Positions 8,886-18,184 are shown, counted from the stretch's first letter. The stretch: DNA of 64,000 nucleotides from JAZBPO01 sp963691775 (GCA_963691775.1 OY829369.1:2728001-2792000); one strand, 5' to 3'. A program made the numbers and translations. Notes: generated from the sequence alone by a model not told the origin.

Positions 8886-10190
8886 TCAGGTCGCGCCAAG
8901 CAGCAATTGCGCCTGGCGATCGAGAAGCCCGCGGTAACCTTCGGCAAGATCGCGGACGAGCCATGCCGAATCTGCCCCCGCGGCGCGCAGCACTGGCGAG
9001 TCCAAGGCTTCCGCGATCAGTCGCGACGGCTGGGCGCAGCGGCTTCGCACACTGTCGCCGACGACAATCGTACGCTCGCGCGCGAGGGCGGATAGGGTCA
9101 CTGCCCGCGCGACGGAGTCGGGACAGGCGTCGGCGAGCGGTCGCACGCCGAGGTTGGCGTCAGCCTGTTCGTCGACCACGCGTTCCACACCGATACGCAG
9201 CGCCAGCGGCACATCGCCGTCGCGACGTCGGTCGGCGTTGAGGCCTTCGAAGACCCGCGCTGCGAGGAGGGCAACACAAACAGCCTGGAAGGCGTGATCG
9301 CCTTCGTCCGCAAGGGCATCGAGCACGAGGCCGATGCCCGTGCCTGGCAAGCGTTCGTGGTGGCCGCCGTAAAGCCGGCACACCCGGTCGAGGAGGTCCT
9401 CGCAATCATCGATGACCTCACCGCGCTCGGAGGCGCTCAGGGACACCTGATTGAAGAGGTTCACCACGACCAGATAGAGGGAGTTGCTGGCGGCGGGCTC
9501 GTCGCTTCTGGGCGCGTCATCATCGCCTTCGATCACGGGTAGGCGGAGCAGACCGTCCTGTCGGGCCCCGAGGCTCTCGCGCAGATCCCGCCGCTCGGCC
9601 TCGCTGGCTTCGCGCCAGGCCGTGAGGCGCTCACGCACGACGGCGAGCTGAAGGCGCGAAAGCGCAACGCCCAGAGCGGACAATACGAGAGCGAGGGTCA
9701 CGAGGGGCAGGTGGTTTGGCGAGAACGCGCTGGGGTCGAGGGCGATGCGGGCGTAGCCTGCGATGCTGTCCTGCAGCGTAATCTGCTCCACGAATACCCG
9801 TGCGCCAACGCCTCCCTCGAACTCGGCTGGACTCATGACGATGCCGTCTGCAGCGGCCATGAGCCGATCGTCCGCCCCATACACTGCGACCGTTGCGAGG
9901 CCATCCAGCTCGGTAAATTCACGAACAAGCACAGACAGGGCGATACGGTCGTTGCCGAGGACCGGCTCGCGGGCCGCCGCCGCGAGTCGGGCGACCACGG
10001 TGCTACCATATCGGTCACGCTCAGCGACCGCCTGGCGTTCGCTGCTCCAGAGCGCCGTGCCCAGGATCGGCAACAGCAGCAAGGCGACCAAGCCGACGCT
10101 TGCCAGCAGGCCCGGGCGTGCGGAACCGCACTGTCGGGCGCGGCCAGGCGGCGCAGGTTTCACCCTGATGGCTCTGGGTGATGCGGACAA
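8886..10190 (-). CDS. AhpA/YtjB (SMP-type) membrane protein with degenerate class III cyclase-like C-terminus
   Basis: A 434-residue protein divergent from serB, the position held by ytjB/smp in E. coli. The N-terminal half resembles the SMP/AhpA family: a transmembrane helix at about 28-49, a periplasmic region of about 110 residues with ELDGLATVAVYGADDRLMA, and a second helix at about 161-178. The family is usually a little over 200 residues, so this protein is about twice as long. Residues about 237-410 follow the pattern of an adenylate/guanylate cyclase domain: VVVNLFNQVSLS strand, YGGHHERLPGTGIGLVLDA, DHAFQAVCVALLAARVFEGLNA helix, LALRIGVERVV. The metal-binding Asp positions look lost (Asn in the first strand, GTGIG instead of a GDG). 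It is therefore probably a non-catalytic sensor. Start is TTG; a GTG nine codons in is possible. Confidence 0.7.
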   Translation of the reverse strand: MSASPRAIRVKPAPPGRARQCGSARPGLLASVGLVALLLLPILGTALWSSERQAVAERDRYGSTVVARLAAAAREPVLGNDRIALSVLVREFTELDGLATVAVYGADDRLMAAADGIVMSPAEFEGGVGARVFVEQITLQDSIAGYARIALDPSAFSPNHLPLVTLALVLSALGVALSRLQLAVVRERLTAWREASEAERRDLRESLGARQDGLLRLPVIEGDDDAPRSDEPAASNSLYLVVVNLFNQVSLSASERGEVIDDCEDLLDRVCRLYGGHHERLPGTGIGLVLDALADEGDHAFQAVCVALLAARVFEGLNADRRRDGDVPLALRIGVERVVDEQADANLGVRPLADACPDSVARAVTLSALARERTIVVGDSVRSRCAQPSRLIAEALDSPVLRAAGADSAWLVRDLAEGYRGLLDRQAQLLLGAT

Positions 10191-10263
10191 CGGGCGCCTC
10201 CGGCAGCGGATCAGGCGCGATCATACCCCGCGGGCATCCGCGGGAACGACGTCGGACGGCGAC

Positions 10264-11481
10264 ATGGACCTCGAGCGCGTATTGATCTCGATGAGCGGCC
10301 CGGATGCGCCGGGGCTGATCCCTGCCATCACTGCCGAACTTGCGCGTCACGACGCGTTGGTTGAAGACCTGGTGCACTCCGTGATCCATGACCGTGCGAC
10401 GCTCGGGATCATTGTCGCGCTTCCGGCGGGCGACGCTCAGGCACCGGTGCTCAAAGATGTGCTCTTTTCCGCCCACGCCCTCGATCTTTCCGTGCGCTTC
10501 GGCCCGGTGGACGCGCCGCGCTGGGCACGCTGGCGTGAACGTCAGGCGCAGACGCGCTGGATCGTCACCTTGCTCGCGCGCCGTCTCGAAGCTCAGCACC
10601 TGGCGCGCGTCACCGAGGTTGTCGACCGAGCCGCGCTGCGCATAGACGGGGTGCGGCGTCTGTCCGCTGGCATCGCGGCTGCAACGGCGCCGACGCGCGC
10701 GTCGCTCGAGATCTCCTTGCGCGGGACGCCTACGAACGAGCGTGCAATCCGATCGGAGTTTCTAGAGCTCGCGCAGCGCTTCGGCATCGATATCGCGTTT
10801 CAGCGCGACGACGTGTACCGGCGAAATCGCCGCCTCGTGGCGTTCGATATGGATTCCACGCTGATCGAGACGGAAGTGATCGATGAGCTCGCCCGGCGCT
10901 GCGGAGTCGGCGAAAGGGTTGCGGCCATCACCGAGCGCGCGATGCGCGGTGAGATCGATTTCACCGAAAGCTTCCGCGCCCGGGTGGGCTTGCTGAAGGG
11001 GCTGCCCGAAGAGGCGCTCGAGGCGATTGCCGACGCACTGCCTCTGACCGAGGGCGCAGAGCGCCTGCTCGCGCAATTGCAGCGTCTTGGTTACCGCACA
11101 GCGATCCTGTCCGGTGGCTTCCGCTTCTTTGCCGAGCGTGTAGCGACGCGGCTCGGCATCGATATCGTCCATGCGAACGAACTCGAGGTGGTCGACGGCG
11201 CGGTCACGGGTCGCGTCACGGGCACGGTGGTGGATGGCGCCAGGAAGGCGGAACTGCTTGCGCAGATCGCTCAGGACGAGCGGATTACGCTGGATCAGGT
11301 CATCGCCGTGGGAGACGGAGCCAACGACCTGCCGATGCTGTCGCTCGCTGGTCTTGGCATCGCATTCCGGGCAAAGCCGCTCGTACGCGAGTCCGCGGAG
11401 CAGTCGATCAGCGAGCTGGGGCTCGACGGCATTCTCTATCTGCTCGGTTTTACGGACGAAGATCAGGCTGGCGGCGGCTGA
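10264..11481 (+). CDS. serB: Phosphoserine phosphatase
   Basis: A 405-residue enzyme with two N-terminal ACT-like domains (LERVLISMSGPDAPGLIPAI at the start) and a HAD phosphatase domain. The HAD motifs are FDMDSTLIETEVIDELA (nucleophile and acid Asp), ILSGGF, a Lys in KAELLAQ, and GDGANDLPML. It performs the last step of serine synthesis, which supplies glyA downstream in the pathway. The frame is open far upstream, but that part lies antisense to the 8886-10190 gene. The ATG at 10264 starts the conserved ACT strand. It is divergent from the SMP-like gene (73-base gap) and convergent with fimX (24 bases). Confidence 0.95.
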   Translation: MDLERVLISMSGPDAPGLIPAITAELARHDALVEDLVHSVIHDRATLGIIVALPAGDAQAPVLKDVLFSAHALDLSVRFGPVDAPRWARWRERQAQTRWIVTLLARRLEAQHLARVTEVVDRAALRIDGVRRLSAGIAAATAPTRASLEISLRGTPTNERAIRSEFLELAQRFGIDIAFQRDDVYRRNRRLVAFDMDSTLIETEVIDELARRCGVGERVAAITERAMRGEIDFTESFRARVGLLKGLPEEALEAIADALPLTEGAERLLAQLQRLGYRTAILSGGFRFFAERVATRLGIDIVHANELEVVDGAVTGRVTGTVVDGARKAELLAQIAQDERITLDQVIAVGDGANDLPMLSLAGLGIAFRAKPLVRESAEQSISELGLDGILYLLGFTDEDQAGGG

Positions 11482-11505
11482 CCGACGCCCGTGTTCAAGG
11501 CGCGG

Positions 11506-13614
11506 TCAGAAGCCGCTGTCGAACTCGAAGTCTGCTTCCCGAGATGGCTCGGCCAGGTAGTTTCCCTGCACGTAGTTGGCGCCGGAGCTGAACAGGCTGG
11601 CGAGCACGTTGGCGTTCGAAACCATCGGCACCACGGTGATCTTTCCTTGGCCTTCGAGGCCCCTGATCATCTCGCTGAGCGCCTGCTGTTTCTCTGTTTC
11701 CGTGTCGAGCTGATGAACGAACGATCCGTCCAGCTTCACGAAATCCACTGACAGATGGCGCAAAGTGCCGAGCGGATCCACGGAGCAGCCGAAGTGCGAG
11801 AGACCGAGGCGACAGTCGAGATCTTTGAGCGCCTCTCCGAACACCTTTGCCTGTTTAAGATAGGTTGCGGCGGCGTTCTCCGAGTACTGCAGGATCACGA
11901 CTTCCTTGGGGAGTTTCGCTGCCTTGAGCGCGACACGCAGCCACGGCAGGAAGGAATCATCCGTGAGCGCCGCGTGGGTGAGATTGATGGTTACGCGCGT
12001 GTCATGGCCGTCGGCGCGCTGCTGACTCACCTTCTTGACGGCATTGAGAACGACCCAGCGGTCAATGCGCCCGCCCATGCCCGCCTGCTCCGCCAGCTGG
12101 ATGAATTCGTCTGGGCGCAGCAGATTCCCATCGTTGTCGGGTAGTCGAAGATAGACCTCGTAGTGTTCCCGTTCCTCGCCGCGCAGGCTGACGATGGGCT
12201 GGTAGAGCAGGACGAGGCTGTTGTTCTTGATGCCGTCGGTCAGCAGTCGGAGCACCTCGCGGGCGCGCTCGTCGTCCTCCGCGCCCTTCGAGCCTGGGGC
12301 CGTGATGAAGTCTGCGGGGTCGTAGACGTAGACGGCGTTGCCGTCAGCGTGCTTCTTCCTCAGGTGCGTGAAGCAGTTGTAGGTTTGTTCCAGAGCTGCG
12401 CTCGCGGAGCCGGTCTTCTCCCCGATGATCGTAACGCCGACGCAGGCTGTGAGACGGACGGTCTTCTTGTCCGCGCTTGCGAGCAATTCTTGAAGAACCT
12501 TGCGAATCTCGTCTCCGAGCTTTGCTGCGGCGTCACGGGACAGCCCCCTTTGGAGAATGCCGAAGGTTTCGTCGCCCATGCGCGCGACCGCGGCGCCGTC
12601 GGTGCAGACACCCGCGATGGCTTCGCCCACGTCTCGCAGTACCTGATCGAAGCCTGAGAGGCCGACTTCCTGGCGCTGGCGTTCCGCGTTGTCGAGCTCG
12701 ATCTGCAGGAGGGCGCTGTCGCCCTTCTTGCGTTGCGCGTCCTCGGCGGCCTGATCGATGGCTTCGATGAAGAACGGGCGATTCAGCAGGCCCGTGATGA
12801 CGTCGCGGGAGCGAATCTGCTCGATTTCCCGCGTGCTCGCAGTGTCGACGTTCTGACGGCGAATAAGCACCTGCATGCACGATTCGCCGTCGTAGGCGGC
12901 AACGGACAGGCTCATCTCGCCCTCGAAGGTCGAGTTGTTGTGGCGCACGCCCTCGATGCCGAACGCTTCCGAGGATTCCTCAACGTCGAATTGCTTAAGC
13001 CGCTGCCGGAAGTCTGTCTGGTGCGCTGGGCTGATCATGTCGAGCAGCGGAATCGCCGCCAGATCTTCGGCGCTGCCGTAGCCAAAGAGTTCCGCGTAGG
13101 CCTTGTTGCAGTAGATGTGCATGCCCTCGTGCACATAGGCAATCGCGGCCCGAGAAGTGTCGAGGAGCAGCTGGTTCCGGCGCTCGGATTCCTTCATTGC
13201 GAGCTCGGAATTTCGGCGACCGCGACGCTCCGCGAGATTGTCGAGCTCCCGCTTCAGCACCAGCATAAAGCGGTCGTCTTCGCCGAGCAGAAGGACGTCT
13301 GTGGCACCGATCTCCAGACCTGATGTGAGACGCTCGATGTCTGTTCCGTCCTCAAGGAGCAGGATCGGAAAGTCCGCGTCGGCTTGACGGACAAGGGCGA
13401 TCGCCTCGGCGGGGTCGATCGCCGCATTGGCGTCGCGGCGACAGATCATGAGGTCCCAGCGCTGGCGCCCCATGGCGCCTTCGAGATCCTCGGCAGTGCC
13501 CGCGTGCTGTGCCCGTGTTGCGTAGCCTGCATTGCGCAACTCGCTCACCAGTTCTTCGGCCACGTTCTGCGACGGGTCGACGATGATCAGGTGGAGCGGC
13601 TCGGTTGTCTTCAT
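11506..13614 (-). CDS. fimX: FimX-like c-di-GMP effector (REC-like/PAS/degenerate GGDEF/degenerate EAL)
   Basis: A 702-residue protein in four parts: an N-terminal receiver-like fold (LHLIIVDPSQNV, about residues 6-126), a PAS domain (about 140-260), a GGDEF domain (about 268-435) and an EAL domain (about 450-690). The GGDEF motif is reduced to MGDETF and the EAL motif to EVY (YEVYLRL), so neither cyclase nor phosphodiesterase activity is expected. The same pattern is known for Pseudomonas and Xanthomonas FimX, a c-di-GMP receptor that drives type IV pilus assembly and twitching. The genomic position next to serB and psd also matches. ATG at 13614 has AGGAAC just upstream; an ATG four codons earlier lacks a site. 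The pilin at 34 kb may be a functional relative. Confidence 0.9.
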   Translation of the reverse strand: MKTTEPLHLIIVDPSQNVAEELVSELRNAGYATRAQHAGTAEDLEGAMGRQRWDLMICRRDANAAIDPAEAIALVRQADADFPILLLEDGTDIERLTSGLEIGATDVLLLGEDDRFMLVLKRELDNLAERRGRRNSELAMKESERRNQLLLDTSRAAIAYVHEGMHIYCNKAYAELFGYGSAEDLAAIPLLDMISPAHQTDFRQRLKQFDVEESSEAFGIEGVRHNNSTFEGEMSLSVAAYDGESCMQVLIRRQNVDTASTREIEQIRSRDVITGLLNRPFFIEAIDQAAEDAQRKKGDSALLQIELDNAERQRQEVGLSGFDQVLRDVGEAIAGVCTDGAAVARMGDETFGILQRGLSRDAAAKLGDEIRKVLQELLASADKKTVRLTACVGVTIIGEKTGSASAALEQTYNCFTHLRKKHADGNAVYVYDPADFITAPGSKGAEDDERAREVLRLLTDGIKNNSLVLLYQPIVSLRGEEREHYEVYLRLPDNDGNLLRPDEFIQLAEQAGMGGRIDRWVVLNAVKKVSQQRADGHDTRVTINLTHAALTDDSFLPWLRVALKAAKLPKEVVILQYSENAAATYLKQAKVFGEALKDLDCRLGLSHFGCSVDPLGTLRHLSVDFVKLDGSFVHQLDTETEKQQALSEMIRGLEGQGKITVVPMVSNANVLASLFSSGANYVQGNYLAEPSREADFEFDSGF

Positions 13615-13860
13615 CGGTTCCTGCATGTGGGCGCGTCAGCCGGCGGTCAGTCGGTGGCTCGCACGTGCGAGACGACCCCGGGGCCGGATACGAGCGGCAT
13701 TATGCCCGGCGCTAAACACATGTCGATGATCGCGGCCGTGCAGATCTGAACGGTGCGAATTCTGTCCCAGTTTCTCTGCTGCGCTATCATTCGCCCCGCG
13801 CGGCTACAAGCAGCGCACCTCGATCGAACCCCAGGGCCTAGGTGCCCCCGCGGAGGAAAC

Positions 13861-14433
13861 ATGGCTTCGTTCTCTACCAACGAGTTCCGTTCTGGCCTCA
13901 AGGTCATGCTGGACGGGGAACCCTGCTCGATCCTCGAGAACGAGTTCGTGAAGCCCGGCAAGGGTCAGCCGGTGAATCGCGTGCGCCTGCGCAATCTGAA
14001 GACAGGGCGCGTATGGGAGCGGACCTTCAAGTCGGGTGAGTCCCTCGAGGCTGCCGACGTGATGGAACTCGACATGGAGTATCTGTACACCGACGGCGAG
14101 TTCTTCCATTTCATGAAGACCGACGGCAGTTTCGAGCAGGTCGGAGCTGCCGAGTCGTCGGTGGGTGATGCCAAGCAGTGGCTGAAGGAGCAGGAGACTT
14201 ACAAGGTCACGCTCTGGAATGAGGACCCGATCTCTGTCGTTCCGCCGAACTTCCTTGAGCTCGAGGTCACGGAGACTGACCCTGGTTTGAAGGGGGATAC
14301 GGCACAGGGCGGCAACAAGCCTGCCACGCTGTCCACGGGCGCCGTGGTCAAGGTGCCGCTGTTCGTGAACATCGGTGACGTACTGCGCGTTGATACGCGG
14401 ACGTCCGAATACCAGAACCGCGTCAAGAGCTGA
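13861..14433 (+). CDS. efp: Elongation factor P
   Basis: A 190-residue EF-P with the three OB-like domains (KOW-like domain, residues 1-65; OB domains to the end). The domain I tip reads VKPGKGQ with Lys34 at the modification position, the residue that is beta-lysylated in EpmA-bearing bacteria. The C-terminal SxGxxVxVPxFVxxGDxIxVDTxxxxY signature is present (STGAVVKVPLFVNIGDVLRV). EF-P relieves ribosome stalling at polyproline. A GGAGG site lies just before the ATG. The gene is followed after eight bases by epmA, so modifier and target are made together. Confidence 0.97.
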   Translation: MASFSTNEFRSGLKVMLDGEPCSILENEFVKPGKGQPVNRVRLRNLKTGRVWERTFKSGESLEAADVMELDMEYLYTDGEFFHFMKTDGSFEQVGAAESSVGDAKQWLKEQETYKVTLWNEDPISVVPPNFLELEVTETDPGLKGDTAQGGNKPATLSTGAVVKVPLFVNIGDVLRVDTRTSEYQNRVKS

Positions 14434-14441
14434 GCGTCCGC

Positions 14442-15392
14442 ATGGACTGGCGTCCCGGCGCCAGCCTTGACGTGCTGCGTGCTCGCGCGGCACTGATCGA
14501 TCGCGTGCGAGCCTTCTTCGCAGCGCGCGGGGTGCTGGAGGTCGACACGCCCGTGCTCGGCCGCTGCACGGTGACCGATCCCGAGATCAAATCGATCGGC
14601 GCTGATGGTGGTTGGCTGCAGACCTCGCCGGAATACTTCATGAAGCGCCTGCTCGCCGCTGGCAGCGGGCCGATCTATCAATTCGCGCATGCCTTCCGCG
14701 CGGAGGAACGTGGGCGTCGACACAATCCTGAATTCCTGCTCCTCGAGTGGTATCGGCCAGGCTTTGATGACGGCGCCCTCATGGACGAGATCGAGGCCCT
14801 GCTGGCGTCGGTGCTGCCGGGCCCTGCGCCCCTGCGCCTGCCCTTTGCCGCGCTCGTCGGGGGCGCCTTCGATGTGGACCCGCTTACGGCAGACAATGAG
14901 GCGCTCGCCGCTGCGCTCACGGGTCATTGGGCGCATATCGGGCGTGAGGGCGATCCGCTTCATCTAACCGACGGCAGACGCACAGGGCTGCTTGATCTGC
15001 TCTACGCAGAAGCCAGCGAGCGCATCGAGGGGCGGGCCTTCGTTACCGATTTTCCTCCTGAGATGTCAGCCCTTGCGCGCTTGCGTGAAGATGATGCGGG
15101 ACGTCGCGTTGCGGCCCGATTCGAGCTCGTGGTCGACGGCGTTGAGCTGGCGAACGGTTTTCATGAGCTCGTTGATGCGGACGAGCAACGCGCGCGCTTC
15201 GAGGCAGATCTCGAAGATCGTGCGGCCAGGCGTCGGGTCGCGCCGGACATCGACGAGCGTTTTCTCGCGGCGCTCGAGGCCGGATTGCCGGATTGCTCCG
15301 GTGTTGCGCTGGGCTTCGACCGATTGCTGATGCTCGCGATCGGCGTCGATACCCTCGATGCGGTGCAATCTTTTTCCTTTGATCGCCGCTAG
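14442..15392 (+). CDS. epmA: EF-P beta-lysine ligase EpmA (GenX/PoxA)
   Basis: A 316-residue class II lysyl-tRNA-synthetase paralogue lacking the N-terminal tRNA-anticodon-binding domain, as expected of EpmA. Motif 2 is FRAEERGRRHNPEFLLLEWYR. Motif 3 is GVALGFDRLLML. The lysine-pocket segment TSPEYFMKRLLAAG is conserved. It attaches (R)-beta-lysine to Lys34 of EF-P. The partner aminomutase EpmB is not in this window. It lies eight bases after efp and is convergent with psd. Confidence 0.95.
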   Translation: MDWRPGASLDVLRARAALIDRVRAFFAARGVLEVDTPVLGRCTVTDPEIKSIGADGGWLQTSPEYFMKRLLAAGSGPIYQFAHAFRAEERGRRHNPEFLLLEWYRPGFDDGALMDEIEALLASVLPGPAPLRLPFAALVGGAFDVDPLTADNEALAAALTGHWAHIGREGDPLHLTDGRRTGLLDLLYAEASERIEGRAFVTDFPPEMSALARLREDDAGRRVAARFELVVDGVELANGFHELVDADEQRARFEADLEDRAARRRVAPDIDERFLAALEAGLPDCSGVALGFDRLLMLAIGVDTLDAVQSFSFDRR

Positions 15393-15406
15393 GCGTGCAC
15401 CGTTGC

Positions 15407-16288
15407 CTAATGCTCCTCGGCGCGTCGTGGTTCGAGGACTCGGGCTAGGGTCTGGCCCAGGCGCACAGGCGTGCCGTGGGCAAGCTCGGGCTGCCATGCC
15501 ACCGAACCGGTCGGGTAAAGCATGATCACGGTAGAGCCCAACTCGAAGAGGCCCATTTCGTCGCCGCGTTCGAAGGCGATCGGCGCGTCTGCGGTCATCT
15601 GCCAGGACTCCGAGGTACGCGGCGTGACGCGACCTGCCCAACTCGTGCGGATGCCGCCGACGACCATCGCGCCGACTAAAATCATGGCAAAGCGGCCGGT
15701 TGCCCCCCGAAACATGCACACGACTCGCTCGTTGCGTGCGAATAGTCCGGGGCGGCTCGAGGCGGTGAGCGTGTTCACCGAGTAGAGCGCGCCAGGTATG
15801 TAGGCCATGCGCTCGAGGCGCGCGTTCTGCGGCATGTGTACGCGGTGATAGTCGCGGGGCGACAGATAGATGGTCGCGAAGCTTCCGTCTGCAAAGGCGT
15901 CGCCGAGGCGGGCATCGCCGAGCAGCGCGTCGGCGCTGTAGTAATAGCCTTTGGCCTGGATGAGGCGGCGCCCGTTGAGGGGGCCGCACTCCGATATGGT
16001 GCCGTCGCACGGGGATGCGATCGCGAGTCGATCCTCATCCCAGCTGCGCACGCCATCCTTCAGTCGGCGTGTAAAGAAGGCCTCGAAGGTGTCGTAGGCA
16101 TCGGGATCCGATACGGCGGCCTCGCTCATGTCCACATCGAACGCTCTTATGAAGCGGCGGACAACCCAGCGCCTCAGAACGCGGGGACGTCGCAGGCGTG
16201 ATCCCCAGCCTGCCAGGCGCGTGAGCAGAGTCCGTGGGAGGACGTGCTGAAGGGACAGGAACAGGAAGGCGCGCATGGCGTCGCTCAT
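15407..16288 (-). CDS. psd: Phosphatidylserine decarboxylase proenzyme
   Basis: A 293-residue membrane-associated decarboxylase. The self-cleavage motif LGST lies at residues 250-253. Cleavage before Ser252 creates the pyruvoyl group on a short alpha chain. Upstream are the conserved FFTRRLKDGVR, SPCDGTIS and YHRVHMP segments, with the His and Asp of the catalytic triad. It makes phosphatidylethanolamine. The start overlaps the end of the rhodanese gene by four bases, so the two are translationally coupled. Confidence 0.96.
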   Translation of the reverse strand: MSDAMRAFLFLSLQHVLPRTLLTRLAGWGSRLRRPRVLRRWVVRRFIRAFDVDMSEAAVSDPDAYDTFEAFFTRRLKDGVRSWDEDRLAIASPCDGTISECGPLNGRRLIQAKGYYYSADALLGDARLGDAFADGSFATIYLSPRDYHRVHMPQNARLERMAYIPGALYSVNTLTASSRPGLFARNERVVCMFRGATGRFAMILVGAMVVGGIRTSWAGRVTPRTSESWQMTADAPIAFERGDEMGLFELGSTVIMLYPTGSVAWQPELAHGTPVRLGQTLARVLEPRRAEEH

Positions 16289-17115
16289 GGTTCTGCTCCC
16301 GTGCGAACAGTGCGAGTTGGGTCATTGCCCCACTCACTCCATGAGCCGTGGTAGGCGCGGATGTCGAGGCCGAGGAGGCGTCCGACGAGCCAGGTCAACC
16401 CTGACCGGTGATGGGACTGGCAGTGCGTGATGATCGGTGCCTCGAGGTCCAGGCCGGCACTGGAGATCACGTCGGCAACATCCTCCCGCAGGCGCAGGGC
16501 GCGGTCGCGGTCCATCAGGTCAAGCCAGTCAAGGTGTCGTGCGCCGGGTACATGTCCGCCGCGGGCGGCATGCACGCTGGAGCCTGAATACTCCTCGAAG
16601 GAGCGCGCGTCCCAGATCTGTCCTGGTCCGGCGATCGTTGCTTCGACGTCGTTGGCTTCTGCAACCGGTGAGAGATTCAGTTGGAGCTGGGGCAGCGTCT
16701 CTCCCTTTGCCCGGTCACTGGGGACTTCCGTGAGGGGTAGACCTTCGGCGTGCCAGGCGTGGATGCCGCCGTCGAGGTACTTCCAGTTGCTATGGCCAAG
16801 CACTTCTAGGGTCCAGAGCAAGCGTCCGGCCCAGCCGCCGCCTTCGTCGTCGTAGGCAACCACGAGGGTTTCAGGCGTCAGCGCGAGGCGCTGCGCGAGC
16901 GTGGCGAGCCGTTCGTCGTCCGGCAGGCGCCCGCTTGCGGGGGGGATCCCCGAGACGAGTTCCGGCGGTGTCACCAGGCTCGCACCAGGCAAGTGCGCCT
17001 GCGCGAATCGCGCCGCGGTGCCGACGTCGACGATCAAGAGATCGGTGTCGGTTCCTGCCGTGGTCAGCGCCTGCAGATCGGCTGGCTCAAGCAGGCGTGC
17101 GCGATCCAGTTCCAT
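16285..17115 (-). CDS. rhdA: RhdA-type thiosulfate sulfurtransferase (tandem rhodanese)
   Basis: A 276-residue two-domain rhodanese. The N-terminal domain (about 1-125) is inactive, with LLIVDVGTAARFAQAHLPGA. The C-terminal domain carries the active cysteine in HCQSHHRSG. This HCQxHHR loop is the Azotobacter/Pseudomonas RhdA type rather than the CGSGVT loop of E. coli SseA. It would transfer sulfane sulfur from thiosulfate or a persulfide donor. The ATG at 17115 has GGGAG eight bases upstream. The open frame continues 27 codons upstream into the gap before rsgA, but without a ribosome site. It lies in the psd-rhdA-rsgA run, as in P. aeruginosa. Confidence 0.9.
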   Translation of the reverse strand: MELDRARLLEPADLQALTTAGTDTDLLIVDVGTAARFAQAHLPGASLVTPPELVSGIPPASGRLPDDERLATLAQRLALTPETLVVAYDDEGGGWAGRLLWTLEVLGHSNWKYLDGGIHAWHAEGLPLTEVPSDRAKGETLPQLQLNLSPVAEANDVEATIAGPGQIWDARSFEEYSGSSVHAARGGHVPGARHLDWLDLMDRDRALRLREDVADVISSAGLDLEAPIITHCQSHHRSGLTWLVGRLLGLDIRAYHGSWSEWGNDPTRTVRTGAEP

Positions 17116-17192
17116 CGAAAGGTCTCCCGTGGCTTCGGGCCACTCTGGGGCAAGGGCTCGGCGCGGGGCAAGGGCTCGGCACCGCCAGCGGC

Positions 17193-18119
17193 TCAAATGT
17201 GTCGAGTGTCGAGCTCGTCACGCAACAGGAAGAAGCTCGCAAGTCGACCGGGATCGATTTCACCCGCTTCGAGCGCATCTCGCACACCGCAATCGGGCTC
17301 CTGCTCATGGCGGCAGTCTCCGAAGCGGCAGCGCTGCGCAGCCCTAGCGATCTCCCTGAAGCCGGCAGTCAGCGCGCGCGCATCGGGTATGTCGGGTACG
17401 AACTCGCGGATGCCCGGCGAGTCGATGATCAGTCCGCGCTCTGTTTCGTACAGACGTGTCGTCGAGGTCGTGTGTCGTCCGCGGCTGCGGCCCCGATTGC
17501 TGCGGATGGAGAGTTCACCGGTCTCGGCACCGGCGTCCGGCACGAGCGCATTCAGCAAGGATGACTTGCCAACGCCAGACTGGCCCACGAAGGCGGCACT
17601 GCGTATACCGATCGCAGCCTCGAGAACATCGAGGCCGAGGCCCGAGTGTGCGCTTACTTCGACGGCCTGCACTCCCAGTGCCGTGCGCGGCTTGATCAGG
17701 GCGTCCAGCTGCACCCGGTCTGCGTCGGTCGCGGCATCGGATTTGTTCACCACGAGCACGGGCGTGAGTCCACAGAGCTCGGCGGCAAGCAGATAGCGGT
17801 CGATGAGATCGGCATGTGGCGCCGGCTGCGGGGCGAAGGTCACGAGCAGTATGTCGAGATTGGCGCAGATGCCGCGCAGGCCGCGGGGCGTATGGCGAGC
17901 AAGGAGCGTTCGCCGAGGATTGAGCGCTTCGATCACGCCACGGTCGGCTGCATCATCATCACGCTGAAAGCGGATGCGATCGCCGGTAACGAGGGGCGGC
18001 AGCGCGTTGCGCACGAAGCAGCGCAGGGATCTGGGCATGCCCGCATCGGCTCTGATCTCGATCTCCCCGCGGAGATGGCGGACGACAACGCCCGTCTCGA
18101 GGTTTCCAGGCGCGGTCAC
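17193..18119 (-). CDS. rsgA: Small-ribosomal-subunit GTPase RsgA
   Basis: A 308-residue circularly permuted GTPase. An N-terminal OB domain (about 1-75) is followed by the G motifs in permuted order: G4 NKSD, then G5 in VSAHSG, then G1 GQSGVGKSS, and G3 DSPGIREF. The C-terminal zinc knuckle is Cys-x4-Cys-x-His-x5-Cys (CRFGDCRHEQEPDC). RsgA assists late 30S maturation. Start is GTG. It is divergent from orn (65-base gap), the conserved arrangement in gammaproteobacteria. Confidence 0.95.
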   Translation of the reverse strand: MTAPGNLETGVVVRHLRGEIEIRADAGMPRSLRCFVRNALPPLVTGDRIRFQRDDDAADRGVIEALNPRRTLLARHTPRGLRGICANLDILLVTFAPQPAPHADLIDRYLLAAELCGLTPVLVVNKSDAATDADRVQLDALIKPRTALGVQAVEVSAHSGLGLDVLEAAIGIRSAAFVGQSGVGKSSLLNALVPDAGAETGELSIRSNRGRSRGRHTTSTTRLYETERGLIIDSPGIREFVPDIPDARALTAGFREIARAAQRCRFGDCRHEQEPDCGVRDALEAGEIDPGRLASFFLLRDELDTRHI

Positions 18120-18184
18120 GCCAGCGTCCCTCCGGCGGGGCCGTTGGTGTAGGTTGCCCGCTTTCCTTGCGTTGGAGCAGACCC

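Noticed and set aside
9763..10263. N-terminal extension of serB
   Set aside because: Antisense to the SMP-like gene and without a ribosome site; the ACT domain begins at 10264.
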